Below are positions 54,653 through 62,855 of a stretch of 64,000 nucleotides of DNA, piece after piece. Each line of letters begins with the position of its first letter. The first letter of the stretch is position 1. Origin of the DNA: Anaerotignum sp. MB30-C6 (GTDB lineage Bacteria; Bacillota; Clostridia; Lachnospirales; Anaerotignaceae); NCBI RefSeq assembly GCF_030908465.1, contig NZ_CP133078.1, positions 620,001 to 684,000 of the forward strand, read 5' to 3'. The position numbers were made by a program, and so were the translations under genes. The notes beneath the pieces are model-generated. The model worked only from the letters and a program-made list of their open reading frames with translations. It made no database searches and was not told where the DNA came from.

Positions 54653-55629
54653 GTAAGAAATTAAGCATCAGCAAGGCAATTGGTGAAGCTTTGCACGAAG
54701 AAATGACAAGAGATGAAAATGTAATCATCCTTGGCGAAGATATGGGTAAAATGGGTAACGTATTTGGTATCACAGTAGGCTTCCAGGAAGAGTTCGGTGA
54801 GCACAGAGTATACGATACACCAATCTCTGAGTCTGGTTTTTGCGGTATGGCAGTGGGTGCAGCAATGAGAGGCATCCGCCCCGTGGTAGAATTAATGTAT
54901 AATGACTTTATCGGCGTTGCTGCTGACCCAATTTTGAACCAGGCAGCTAAGATGAGATATATGACAGGTGGACAGGCAACAGTACCTATGGTACTTAGAC
55001 TTCCTATGGGCGCAGGTAGAAGAAATGCTGGTCAGCATTCCCAGTGCTTGGAAAATATTTTCTGCCATACACCTGGTTTGAAAGTTGTTGCACCCTCCAC
55101 AGCGAAAGATGCAAAAGGTCTTTTGAAATCTGCTATTCGTGACGACGACCCTGTCATGTTCATGGAACACAAGTTGTTGTATGCCAAGAAAGAAGAATTA
55201 CCTGAAGGCGAATACACAATTCCCCTTGGCGTTGCTGACGTAAAAAGAGAAGGTACAGATTTGACAATCATCACTTGGAGCCGTCAGGTATACTTTGCTT
55301 TGGAAGCAGCCGAAGAATTGGCAAAAGAAGGAATTAATGTAGAAGTTCTCGACCTTCGTACATTGGTTCCCTTGGATTGGGATGCAATTGTGAAGTCTGT
55401 TTCTAAGACACATAATGTTATCGTTCTTTCCGAGGAAGTTAAAAGAGGTAGCTATGCAGGGGAAATTTCTGCGCAGATTGCAGAAGAATTGTTTGACGAA
55501 TTAGATGCACCTGTAGAACGTGTTTGTGGTCTGAATATCGTTTCTCCTTTCAGCCCTACACTTGAGGATGAAAACTTCCCTCACCCTGCAGATATCGTAA
55601 AAGCAGTGAAGAAAGTTTTGAATAAATAA
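54649..55629 (+). CDS. acoB: Acetoin dehydrogenase-type E1 component, beta subunit
   Basis: 326 aa. It pairs with AcoA to form the E1 heterotetramer. N-terminal pyrimidine-binding region with ILGEDMGKMGNVFG and the RVYDTPISESGFCGMAVGAA segment (beginning near residue 53), and C-terminal transketolase domain with VEVLDLRTLVPLDWD near 240. The start overlaps the acoA stop (ATGA). Whether the substrate is acetoin, pyruvate or a branched 2-oxo acid cannot be decided by eye; the close relatives I recall are AcoB. Confidence 0.92.
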   Translation: MSKKLSISKAIGEALHEEMTRDENVIILGEDMGKMGNVFGITVGFQEEFGEHRVYDTPISESGFCGMAVGAAMRGIRPVVELMYNDFIGVAADPILNQAAKMRYMTGGQATVPMVLRLPMGAGRRNAGQHSQCLENIFCHTPGLKVVAPSTAKDAKGLLKSAIRDDDPVMFMEHKLLYAKKEELPEGEYTIPLGVADVKREGTDLTIITWSRQVYFALEAAEELAKEGINVEVLDLRTLVPLDWDAIVKSVSKTHNVIVLSEEVKRGSYAGEISAQIAEELFDELDAPVERVCGLNIVSPFSPTLEDENFPHPADIVKAVKKVLNK

Positions 55630-55641
55630 GGAGGGAAAATC

Positions 55642-56883
55642 ATGGCTTTTGAAGTAAAGATGCCTCAGCTGGGCCTTACAATGGAAGAAGGCACAGTGAC
55701 CAGATGGGTAAAACAAGAAGGCGACGCAGTAAAAGCTGGCGACGTTATCTTAGAAATCACAACAGATAAATTGACTAGCGAAGTGGAAAGCGAGCATGAC
55801 GGTACATTGTTGAAAATCGTTGCACAGGAAGGCGAAGATATTCCTGTAAAAGGCTTGTTGGCATATATTGGTGAAGCTGGCGAAGAAGTAGGTGGCGCAG
55901 AAGCAACACCAGAAGCAGCAGCTCCCGCAGCAGTAGAAGCACCCGTTGTAGCAGCACCAGCAGCAGCAACACCTGCTCCTGTTGTAACAGCAAATGGTAG
56001 AATTCGTATTTCTCCTTTGGCTAGAAAAACAGCAGCAAAAATGGGCGTAGATTACGCAAACATTAAAGGTACAGGCCCCGCTGGCCGTATCGTTCAAAAA
56101 GATATCTTAGCAGCAGCTGAAAATGCACCTGTTGCAGCAGTAGCAGCTCCCGCAGCAGCACCCGCTCCAGTAGCAACAGCCGGTTCCGTAGATTTGATGG
56201 AAGGTGACGAAGTTGAAAAACTTTCCGGCATGAGAAAAGTTGTTGCAGAGCGTATGTCTCAGTCTCGTAGAGAAATCCCTAGCGTAACGCAGAACGTGAA
56301 GATTGACGTTACAGACTTGATGAAATTCCGTAAGAAAATTAACGCTGACCTTGGCGTAAAATATTCTGTAAATGACTTCATTTTGAAGGCAGTTGCAAAA
56401 GCATTGAAAAATAACAAGCACATCTTGGTTACATTGGACGGAGATAAAATTATCAAACGTGCTCATGTAAACATTGGTATGGCAGTTGCATTGGATGATG
56501 GCTTAATCGTTCCTGTTTTGAAAGATATCGATAAAATGAGCCTTGAAGAAGTTTCCGCTACAGCGAAAGATTTGGCTGAAAGAGCAAGAACAAACAAGCT
56601 GAATATGGACGAATACAAAGGTTCCACATTCTCCATCTCCAACTTGGGTATGTTTGGCGTAGAAACCTTTGATCCTATCATCAACCAGCCTGATTCCGGT
56701 ATCTTGGGCGTATGTGCAGCACAGGATGAGTTGGTAATGGATGACGAGGGCAACATCTCTAAGAGACAGTTCATGCGTATTTCCTTTACCTTCGACCACA
56801 GATTGATTGATGGTGCAACAGCTGCAAAGTTTGAATTGGCAGTTAAAGAGCTGTTGGAAAACCCTATGAAAATTTTACTTTAA
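55642..56883 (+). CDS. acoC: Dihydrolipoamide acyltransferase (E2) of the complex
   Basis: 413 aa. N-terminal lipoyl domain with lipoylated Lys43 in TDKLTSEV. An Ala/Pro-rich hinge (about 88-116) is followed by an E3-binding domain (about 117-152, SPLARKTAAKMG and GTGPAGRI). A second Ala/Pro hinge leads to the catalytic acyltransferase domain with His386 and Asp390 in HRLIDG. This is a lipoamide acyltransferase rather than the hydrolase-fold AcoC variants. AAGGAGG precedes ATG 55642, 12 bp after acoB. Confidence 0.93.
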   Translation: MAFEVKMPQLGLTMEEGTVTRWVKQEGDAVKAGDVILEITTDKLTSEVESEHDGTLLKIVAQEGEDIPVKGLLAYIGEAGEEVGGAEATPEAAAPAAVEAPVVAAPAAATPAPVVTANGRIRISPLARKTAAKMGVDYANIKGTGPAGRIVQKDILAAAENAPVAAVAAPAAAPAPVATAGSVDLMEGDEVEKLSGMRKVVAERMSQSRREIPSVTQNVKIDVTDLMKFRKKINADLGVKYSVNDFILKAVAKALKNNKHILVTLDGDKIIKRAHVNIGMAVALDDGLIVPVLKDIDKMSLEEVSATAKDLAERARTNKLNMDEYKGSTFSISNLGMFGVETFDPIINQPDSGILGVCAAQDELVMDDEGNISKRQFMRISFTFDHRLIDGATAAKFELAVKELLENPMKILL

Positions 56884-57010
56884 TTTGAAATAGTCTAGTT
56901 TTTTGCGTGATTACAAAAGATAAAAGTTTTTTTAATAACTTAAAGAAGATATACAAAAGATAAAGAGAAAAGGGTTTTGACTCTTTTATACTCAAATGCG
57001 AAAGTAGGCG

Positions 57011-57124
57011 GCTTTATAGACATCCAACCTTAATGCTATTCGTAGCAGTTCACATTCCCAAACTTCTATAAAGCAAATGCCATTCGGGAGGTCCTCCTTG
57101 TTGCAGGTTCTGCCTCAGGAGGAC
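57011..57124 (+). ncRNA. Candidate structured leader upstream of lpdA
   Basis: A perfect 10-bp stem GCTTTATAGA/TCTATAAAGC (57011-57020 with 57065-57074) encloses TGCTA-TTCG-TAGCA (57034-57047). Next comes GTCCTCC/GGAGGAC (57091-57097 with 57118-57124), and GGAGG at 57086-57090 could pair with the same CCTCC. This gives two alternative folds. It lies in the 333-bp gap between acoC and lpdA. I match it to no known riboswitch, and a degenerate intergenic repeat is an alternative. Confidence 0.45.
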
Positions 57125-57179
57125 TTTCTGAACTTTTGCACAAGAGAATAACCCTTTTACAAGAGACAGAAAAAAGTAG

Positions 57180-57196
57180 CGTACAAATTATGTACG
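57180..57196. promoter_or_regulatory. Inverted repeat 20 bp before lpdA
   Basis: CGTACA-AATTA-TGTACG, a symmetric 17-bp site just upstream of the lpdA RBS. It shares the GTAC core and TGTACGA with sites upstream of the GntR gene. It may be an operator. Confidence 0.35.
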
Positions 57197-57216
57197 AAAG
57201 ATTAGGAGGAGTTCAA

Positions 57217-58923
57217 ATGGCAGTAGAGGTAAAAATGCCTCAGCTCGGTTTGACCATGGAGGAAGGTACCATTTCCAAATGGATCAAAAATGAAGGCGAT
57301 ACCGTAAAAGTTGGCGATATTTTGTTAGAAATCACCACAGACAAACTGACCAGTGAAGTAGCGAGTGAAGCAGAAGGTACACTGATCAAGATTGTTGCAA
57401 AAGAAGGCGAAGACGTACCTGTAAGGGGTATTTTAGGATATATTGGACAGGCTGGCGAAGTTGTTGGCGGCGCAGCACCTGCAGCAGCACCTGTACCCAC
57501 AGCAGCACCTGCACCAAAAAAAGATGGTAAAACGACAGTAGCTGTAATCGGAGGTGGCCCCGGCGGTTATGTTGCGGCAATCCGTGCGGCACAGTTGGGC
57601 GGCGAAGTAACACTGATTGAAAAAAACAAAATGGGTGGTACATGCTTGAACGTTGGCTGTATCCCTACAAAGGTTCTTTTGCACTCTGCAGAAGCTTTGG
57701 CAGAAGCAAAAGAAATGGCTGAACTGGGTATCAATGTGGAAGTAAAAGGCGTTGATTGGAACAAAGTTCAGGCTAAGAAAAGCGCTGTTACAAACCAGCT
57801 TGTTAGCGGTGTAACTGGCTTAATGAAAGCAAACAAAATCAAGGTTATCGAAGGCGTTGCTTCCTTTGCATCCAAGGACACTTTGACTGTAACAAAGAAA
57901 GATGGTTCCAAGGAAAACCTGACTTTTGATAAGATTATTATTGCGGCTGGTTCTGTTCCTGCCGTTCCTCCAATCCCCGGTGTGAAGGAAAATGCAAACT
58001 GCGTAGATTCCACAGGTGCCCTTTCCTTCGAAACAGTTCCTAAGAGCTTGTTGGTAATCGGCGGTGGCGTGATCGGTATCGAGTTGGCAACAGCATATTC
58101 CCGTTTTGGCACAGAAGTAACCGTAGTGGAAGCGATGAGCAAACTTTTGCCTATGATGGATGGAGAACTAACAGCTCAGCTTCGCAAGATGATGGAAGCC
58201 AGAGGTATCAAAATCATGACAGACGCAAAAGTGCAGTCTGTTGAAGCAGCTGGCGATGCTACAAAAGTGAATGTAGAAGTTAGCGGCAAAATTGAAGCAT
58301 TCACAGCAGAAAAGGTATTGGTTGCTGTTGGTAGAAGAACAGATACAGAAGCATTGAACATGGATGCAGTAGGTATCGCTCACGATAGAGGCCGTATTTC
58401 TGTAAACGATAAAATGGAAACAAATGTAGCAAACGTATATGCAATTGGCGACTGTTTGGGTAAAGTTATGCTTGCTCATGTTGCATCCGCACAGGGTGAA
58501 ATTGCTGCAGAAAACGCATTGGGCGAAGATGTACTTTATGATGGTGCAACAAATCCTTCTTGTGTTTACACAGACCCTGAATTTGCAGGCGTTGGTTTAA
58601 CAGAAGAAAAAGCAAAAGAAATGGGAATCGACTTCCAAGTTGGTAAGTTCCCTCTCATGGCCAACGGAAAGTCCTTGATTATGAATGGCGGCGTTGGTAT
58701 GATTAAATTTATCATCGGCAAAGAGTACAAAGAAGTATTAGGCGTTCATATTCTTGGCCCCAGAGCGACAGACCTTATTGGCGAATGTGCTTTAGCAATC
58801 GGTATGGAAGCTACAGTAGAAGATATTTTCGCAACAATTCATGCCCATCCTACTGTGACAGAAGCAGTAAGAGAAGCAGCATTGGCAGCTGAAAAGAGAG
58901 CAATTCATATTCCCAATAAATAA
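57217..58923 (+). CDS. lpdA: Dihydrolipoamide dehydrogenase (E3) with N-terminal lipoyl domain
   Basis: Re-oxidises dihydrolipoamide with NAD+ for the aco complex. Start ATG 57217 with AGGAGG upstream; an earlier frame start at 57136 lies in the leader. 568 aa. A fused lipoyl domain (1 to about 76, Lys43 in TDKLTSEV) is nearly identical in pattern to that of acoC. An Ala/Pro linker follows, then the FAD domain with VIGGGPGG near 110 and the redox disulfide Cys143/Cys148 in GGTCLNVGC. The second dinucleotide motif is VIGGGVIGIE near 284, and the C-terminal catalytic His is in HAHPTVTEA. Such lipoyl-E3 fusions are known in acetoin systems. Confidence 0.96.
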   Translation: MAVEVKMPQLGLTMEEGTISKWIKNEGDTVKVGDILLEITTDKLTSEVASEAEGTLIKIVAKEGEDVPVRGILGYIGQAGEVVGGAAPAAAPVPTAAPAPKKDGKTTVAVIGGGPGGYVAAIRAAQLGGEVTLIEKNKMGGTCLNVGCIPTKVLLHSAEALAEAKEMAELGINVEVKGVDWNKVQAKKSAVTNQLVSGVTGLMKANKIKVIEGVASFASKDTLTVTKKDGSKENLTFDKIIIAAGSVPAVPPIPGVKENANCVDSTGALSFETVPKSLLVIGGGVIGIELATAYSRFGTEVTVVEAMSKLLPMMDGELTAQLRKMMEARGIKIMTDAKVQSVEAAGDATKVNVEVSGKIEAFTAEKVLVAVGRRTDTEALNMDAVGIAHDRGRISVNDKMETNVANVYAIGDCLGKVMLAHVASAQGEIAAENALGEDVLYDGATNPSCVYTDPEFAGVGLTEEKAKEMGIDFQVGKFPLMANGKSLIMNGGVGMIKFIIGKEYKEVLGVHILGPRATDLIGECALAIGMEATVEDIFATIHAHPTVTEAVREAALAAEKRAIHIPNK

Positions 58924-58938
58924 TGAGGAGGAACCTCT

Positions 58939-59817
58939 ATGAAGAAGGTTGGCTTTATTGGAATGGGTATCATGGGACTTCCCATGGCAACAAATATTTT
59001 GAAGAAAAGCGGTTGTTCCGTTATCGGCTTTGATGTATTGGAAGCTTCCAGAGTGAAGTTTGCAGAAGTTGGTGGCATTGCAACTGCTGATGCAAAAGAA
59101 GTATACGAAAATTGTCAAGTGATTTTCTTATGCTTACCTAAAAATGAATTGGTTGAAAGTACAGTAAAAGATATTATTGCTCAGGGTAAGAAAGGCACGA
59201 TTATCGTTGACTTTAGCTCTACTCTCCCTGGGGTAATCCGCAAATTATACCCAGAAGTAAAAGCGGCTGGCATGTCCTTGATTGACTCCCCCGTTAGTGG
59301 TGGTGAAACAGGGGCCATTGCAGGCACTTTGGTTGTAATGTGCGGTGGGGAAAAAGAAGTTTTTGATGAAGTTGAAGAGTTGATTGGCTGTGTTGGAAGC
59401 ACAGTAACCTATATGGGTTCCACTGGATGCGGAGACGTTGCAAAACTGGCAAACAACATGATTGTTGGTTGCAACTTGATTGCCGTTTCTGAAGCATACT
59501 CTTTTGCAGTAAAAGCAGGCTTAGACCCAGAAGTTTTATTTCATGCAATTAAAGATGGTTTTGCACAAAATGCCGTTATGGACATTAAAGTGCCTAAAAT
59601 CATCAGCAGAGACTTCTCTGCAAGTGCAAGAATTGCAGTGCATCAGAAAGATATGAAAAACGCTGCACAGCTTGCGGAAGATATGGGTGTAGAAATCCCC
59701 ATGTCTACCCTTGTTTTGAATTATATGAGCAGAATGGAAGAAGCAGGGTTGATCAATGAAGATCAATGTGCCCTTGTAAAAATGTTTGAGCAAGACATGG
59801 GTATTGAGGTGAAATAG
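58939..59817 (+). CDS. NAD(P)-dependent beta-hydroxyacid dehydrogenase (3-hydroxyisobutyrate dehydrogenase/GarR type)
   Basis: 292 aa. The Rossmann motif GFIGMGIMGLPMA (residues 5-17), the substrate-binding SPVSGGETGA (117-126) and the catalytic Lys169 with NN at 172-173 in KLANNM are all present. Family members interconvert beta-hydroxyacids and semialdehydes, such as hydroxyisobutyrate or tartronate semialdehyde. It starts 15 bp after lpdA with ATGAGGAGGAACCTCT, so it belongs to the same operon. It suggests that the imported acid is a beta-hydroxy compound, but the substrate is inference. Confidence 0.9.
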   Translation: MKKVGFIGMGIMGLPMATNILKKSGCSVIGFDVLEASRVKFAEVGGIATADAKEVYENCQVIFLCLPKNELVESTVKDIIAQGKKGTIIVDFSSTLPGVIRKLYPEVKAAGMSLIDSPVSGGETGAIAGTLVVMCGGEKEVFDEVEELIGCVGSTVTYMGSTGCGDVAKLANNMIVGCNLIAVSEAYSFAVKAGLDPEVLFHAIKDGFAQNAVMDIKVPKIISRDFSASARIAVHQKDMKNAAQLAEDMGVEIPMSTLVLNYMSRMEEAGLINEDQCALVKMFEQDMGIEVK

Positions 59818-60018
59818 AATACTGAAAAAAGGGAACCTTCTTGTTCCTGAGAAAAATCCCTTTGTATTTGGACTTCCTAGGATTAGTCTATGGTGCAGAG
59901 GGATTTTATAAACATAAGAAAACCTCACCTTTTTAATGGGGGGAAACAAAATATAGTGAGTTGTGACACATACATAGGATGACTTATGTAAAACATAAGT
60001 CTGAAAGGAGCCAAAATT

Positions 60019-60486
60019 ATGATTACATCTGCACAAGGTAACATTAAAAGAATTGTTGCTGCAAGAATGAGCCCCGGCGAGGACGTTCTTTTGGGTCTCG
60101 AAAAAATCTGTAAGGACTACGGCATCAAAGACGGCGTTATTTTAAGTGGTATCGGTAGCTTAGATGGTGCACAGTTCTTTAATCCCGTACCTTTGAAGGA
60201 CAAAAAAGCTGGCTATGGCTATAGCGAACCCATCATTTTGCGTGGGGCAATTGAGTTGGTAAATATGTCTGGTATGATTTGCCATGATGACAAAGGAGAA
60301 ACATTATTGCACGTACACTATGGTTTAACAGATCAGTACGGTAACGGCCACGGTGGTCATCTAATTGAAGGTAACAAAGTGCTTATGACAGTTGATGTTG
60401 TCATCGGTGAAGTTGATGGCATTGAAATGGGCAGAGGCTATGACGAAGATTTGGAAGTATTTATTTTTGCACCGAAGCAGAAATAA
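60019..60486 (+). CDS. PPC domain (DUF296) protein
   Basis: 155-aa single-domain protein of the plants-and-prokaryotes-conserved (PPC/DUF296) family. Signature segments are GVILSGIGSLDGAQF near residue 38 and the His-rich HVHYGLTDQYGNGHGGHLIEG region near 100, which in homologues binds a metal ion in a trimer. Called DNA-binding in databases because of plant AT-hook fusions, but bacterial members are probably not DNA-binding. GAAAGGAGCC lies upstream. The 201-bp gap before it includes only a weak hairpin, so cotranscription with lpdA is possible. Confidence 0.85.
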   Translation: MITSAQGNIKRIVAARMSPGEDVLLGLEKICKDYGIKDGVILSGIGSLDGAQFFNPVPLKDKKAGYGYSEPIILRGAIELVNMSGMICHDDKGETLLHVHYGLTDQYGNGHGGHLIEGNKVLMTVDVVIGEVDGIEMGRGYDEDLEVFIFAPKQK

Positions 60487-60518
60487 GGCTGCAAAGAATA
60501 ATGCCCTTAAGATAAGAC

Positions 60519-60569
60519 ATTAGGGACGTTGCCCCTAATACCCTACAAGGGACAACGTCCTTTGACCGT
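60519..60569 (-). repeat. Inverted copy of the two-hairpin intergenic repeat
   Basis: Read on the minus strand it gives GGTCAAAGGACGTTGTCCCT, then TGTAGGG and GGGGCAACGTCCCT. This is the same order of stems and spacers as 42622-42677 on the plus strand, with compensating differences. The T-run is missing here. Confidence 0.4.
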
Positions 60570-60573
60570 TTTT

Positions 60574-60597
60574 CCTGCACAGGTATTCCTGTGCAGG
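60574..60597. other. Strong hairpin after the PPC gene
   Basis: CCTGCACAGG-TATT-CCTGTGCAGG, a perfect 10-bp stem and 4-base loop without T-run, in the 270-bp gap between the PPC and metallo-beta-lactamase genes. Confidence 0.6.
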
Positions 60598-60756
60598 TGG
60601 ATGGGGCGGCTAGAAGATAATATAAGAAAATGGGCTAGTGGAAAAGAATGCCATGTGCCCAAAGGGTGGCTTTGGAAAACAAAGTGCTGAGGAGAAGCTC
60701 CCTTGTGGAGGTTGGAGGTAAAACCTCTAAAGATTTGCATAGGATGGAGAGCAAAT

Positions 60757-61509
60757 ATGGAGCAAAAAAGCTATGCCGTATTAGTATCTAACGCTGGAGT
60801 TGTTGTGGTTCATAAAGGTGTAAGAATACTATTAGACGGGTTGTATAAAGATTTAGGAAAGAATTTTACAGACTTGCCTGAATGGGCATGGAAGCTGATG
60901 AAAAAAGGGAAGGGCGAATTGGGAAATGTAGATTATTTGTTATTTTCCCACTCCCATTATGATCATTATTATTCCCCTTACTTTTATGAATATATGGCGG
61001 CAAATGAGGTGAAAGGGATTTGCTTCCCACCTATGGACGATACACCTGGGTTGGCCGCAGCCCAAGGGGATTTTGCAGATAAGAAGATTAAACTGGATTA
61101 TAATAATGAAGCTATATTGGAACAAGGGATAAAGCTAAAGGTATTTACCACAAGACATGTGGATAAGCAGTTTTACCATGTGAAAAATCAATGTTTTCGT
61201 TTAGATTTGGATGGAGTGAAGTTGGGGTTTTTATCCGACGTTGACTATTATGAGGAAGACTTTGCTCAGGAAGAAGATTTTACTGCGGACATTGCCTTTG
61301 TTACGCCTATTTTTTATAATCACCCAAAGGGAAGAAGAATTTTGCGTGATATTATGAAGGTGAAGGAAACAATCATTTATCATTTACCGTCACCCGAGGA
61401 TGATCGGTTTATGTATTATAAAATGGCACAGAGGGATGTTGAAAAATATGCTCAAGAAGGGGAAAAGGTTTTGGTCTGGAATGAGAGTGGACAAAATATT
61501 TCCTTTTAA
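60757..61509 (+). CDS. Metallo-beta-lactamase-fold hydrolase
   Basis: 250 aa from ATG 60757 (AGGATGGAGAGC upstream). The frame from 60703 adds residues encoded by an apparent non-coding repeat region. The metal-binding motif HSHYDH (His65, His67, Asp69, His70) is clear. A second His in TTRHVDKQ near 130 and Asp in LSDVDYYEED near 157 complete the fold. It has no signal peptide, so it is cytoplasmic. Substrate unknown; lactonase- or thioesterase-like roles would fit the neighbouring acid catabolism genes. The AEC transporter follows after 21 bp. Confidence 0.85.
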   Translation: MEQKSYAVLVSNAGVVVVHKGVRILLDGLYKDLGKNFTDLPEWAWKLMKKGKGELGNVDYLLFSHSHYDHYYSPYFYEYMAANEVKGICFPPMDDTPGLAAAQGDFADKKIKLDYNNEAILEQGIKLKVFTTRHVDKQFYHVKNQCFRLDLDGVKLGFLSDVDYYEEDFAQEEDFTADIAFVTPIFYNHPKGRRILRDIMKVKETIIYHLPSPEDDRFMYYKMAQRDVEKYAQEGEKVLVWNESGQNISF

Positions 61510-61530
61510 GTAAAAGAAGGGAGTACAGGG

Positions 61531-62478
61531 GTGGAAAATCTAAAGTTTGCCTTTGATGCGGTTGCACCGACGTTTAGTATTGTTCTTCTAGGATTTTTAT
61601 TAAAGAGGATGGGCATATTAGCAGAGGATTTTATTGCAAAAGGGAATGCCCTTTGTTTTAAACTTCTGTTCCCCCTATTGGTATTCTTCAATCTTTATGA
61701 TGCGCAAAGCATCAATTTTACATATATAAAAGTAATTCTATTTTGCGTAGGCGTAGTCTTAGTTTCCGTTGTAATATTAACTCTTTTAGTCCCCAAGTTT
61801 GTAAAGGATGGGGGAAAAGTCGGGGTCATAATACAATGTATGTATCGTGGTAACTTTATGCTTTATGGGCTGCCATTTTCAAAAAGCTTGGGCGGAGAGC
61901 CTAGTGTTGCACTGGCCACATCAATTATGGCGGCTACCTTGCCTATATTAAATACCCTTGGTGTATTTGTTTACTCGGCATTTGCCGAGGCAGGTGAAAA
62001 GCCGAGCTTCAAGAAGGCTTTTTTAAATGCACTGAAAAACCCCATTATTTGGGGTGTTATTTTTGGATTAATTTTTTATATTTTGCATCTGCCTTTGCCA
62101 GCTTTTATTCACACCGCAGGGGTCGATGTTGCTAAAACGGCAACACCAGTGGCATTTCTGTTCTTAGGCGGACAATTCGAACTTCGTTCTGCCAAGAGAA
62201 ATATAAAAGCCTTAGCCATTGGACTAACAACGAAATTGATTATTTTCCCTGGGATTTTTTTATGGGTGGCGGTACAGATTTTTGATATCAGAGGAACAGA
62301 CTTAATTCCTGTGTTTATTTTTCTTTCTGCACCCACGGCAATTACCAATTATCAAATGGCACTGCAGTTTGACGCCGATTATGAGTTGGCGGGGGATTTT
62401 TTAATATACTCTATGGTGTTTTCAGCGTTTACACTATTCGTCTTTATTTATCTATTAAGGGGCATGGGTCTAATTTAG
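61531..62478 (+). CDS. AEC (auxin efflux carrier) family transporter
   Basis: 315-aa membrane protein with about ten helices, GTG start with AGAAGGGAG upstream. The AEC pattern is seen in PTFSIVLLGFLLKRMGI near the N-terminus and NPIIWGVIFG near residue 169. Bacterial members move small dicarboxylates or other organic acids such as malate or malonate. It is cotranscribed with the metallo-beta-lactamase gene. As a second transporter in this locus it may export a product or import another substrate. Confidence 0.85.
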   Translation: MENLKFAFDAVAPTFSIVLLGFLLKRMGILAEDFIAKGNALCFKLLFPLLVFFNLYDAQSINFTYIKVILFCVGVVLVSVVILTLLVPKFVKDGGKVGVIIQCMYRGNFMLYGLPFSKSLGGEPSVALATSIMAATLPILNTLGVFVYSAFAEAGEKPSFKKAFLNALKNPIIWGVIFGLIFYILHLPLPAFIHTAGVDVAKTATPVAFLFLGGQFELRSAKRNIKALAIGLTTKLIIFPGIFLWVAVQIFDIRGTDLIPVFIFLSAPTAITNYQMALQFDADYELAGDFLIYSMVFSAFTLFVFIYLLRGMGLI

Positions 62479-62639
62479 AATTGGATGAAAGATGAAATTA
62501 TATAAGAAAATATTTTGTTTCTTGTGATTGATTAGTACAGCTTTCAAAAATGAAAGGGAAGGTAAGACTGTGTAAAGGTTTCATTCCAATATTTGTTAAC
62601 CTTAACAGTTTATTAATGTCTTTTGTGTACCTTCTCATG

Positions 62640-62795
62640 TATAATAGTGTTGTATTCACAAAAACTTTTGATTTATATATGTTACTAGAAAATAAACCGA
62701 GGAGATTCCCTCTCTTGTTGGTTTATTATAGGGAAAGGTTTACAAACCTAATTCCCAACTCCCAAATTCGACTGCCGAAAGGCAGTTGTTTTTTT
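62640..62795 (+). ncRNA. Candidate small RNA with three hairpins and an intrinsic terminator
   Basis: A TATAAT at 62640-62645 (weak -35) precedes about 140 nt of ordered structure. AATAAACC/GGTTTATT (62691-62698 with 62720-62727) encloses GAGG/CCTC. Then GGGAA-AGGTT/AACCT-(AA)-TTCCC spans 62731-62756. Finally ACTGCC-GAAA-GGCAGT is followed by seven T. No gene ends just upstream that would need this terminator (the AEC stop is 290 bp away), and the TfoX gene starts 60 bp later with its own RBS. An open frame through the region overlaps the terminator and has no support. Confidence 0.45.
62769..62795 (+). terminator. Intrinsic terminator of the candidate small RNA
   Basis: CGACTGCC-GAAA-GGCAGTTG (one G-U pair) with a GNRA-type loop, then seven T. 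Confidence 0.88.
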
Positions 62796-62855
62796 AGTTC
62801 TAGGTGTTAAGCTTTAATGAAGAATGAATGTAGATAAAAAGGGAAGGAGAGCGTT

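Noticed and set aside
55760..56100. Long minus-strand open frames opposite acoC and lpdA, rich in Cys or Leu
   Set aside because: They are shadows of the Ala/Pro-rich hinge codons (GCA repeats read in reverse). The coding genes on the plus strand are secure.
62550..62810. 86-codon plus-strand frame between the AEC and TfoX genes
   Set aside because: It runs through a strong terminator hairpin and T-run, has no RBS, and the composition is unlike a protein. The structured RNA explanation is better.
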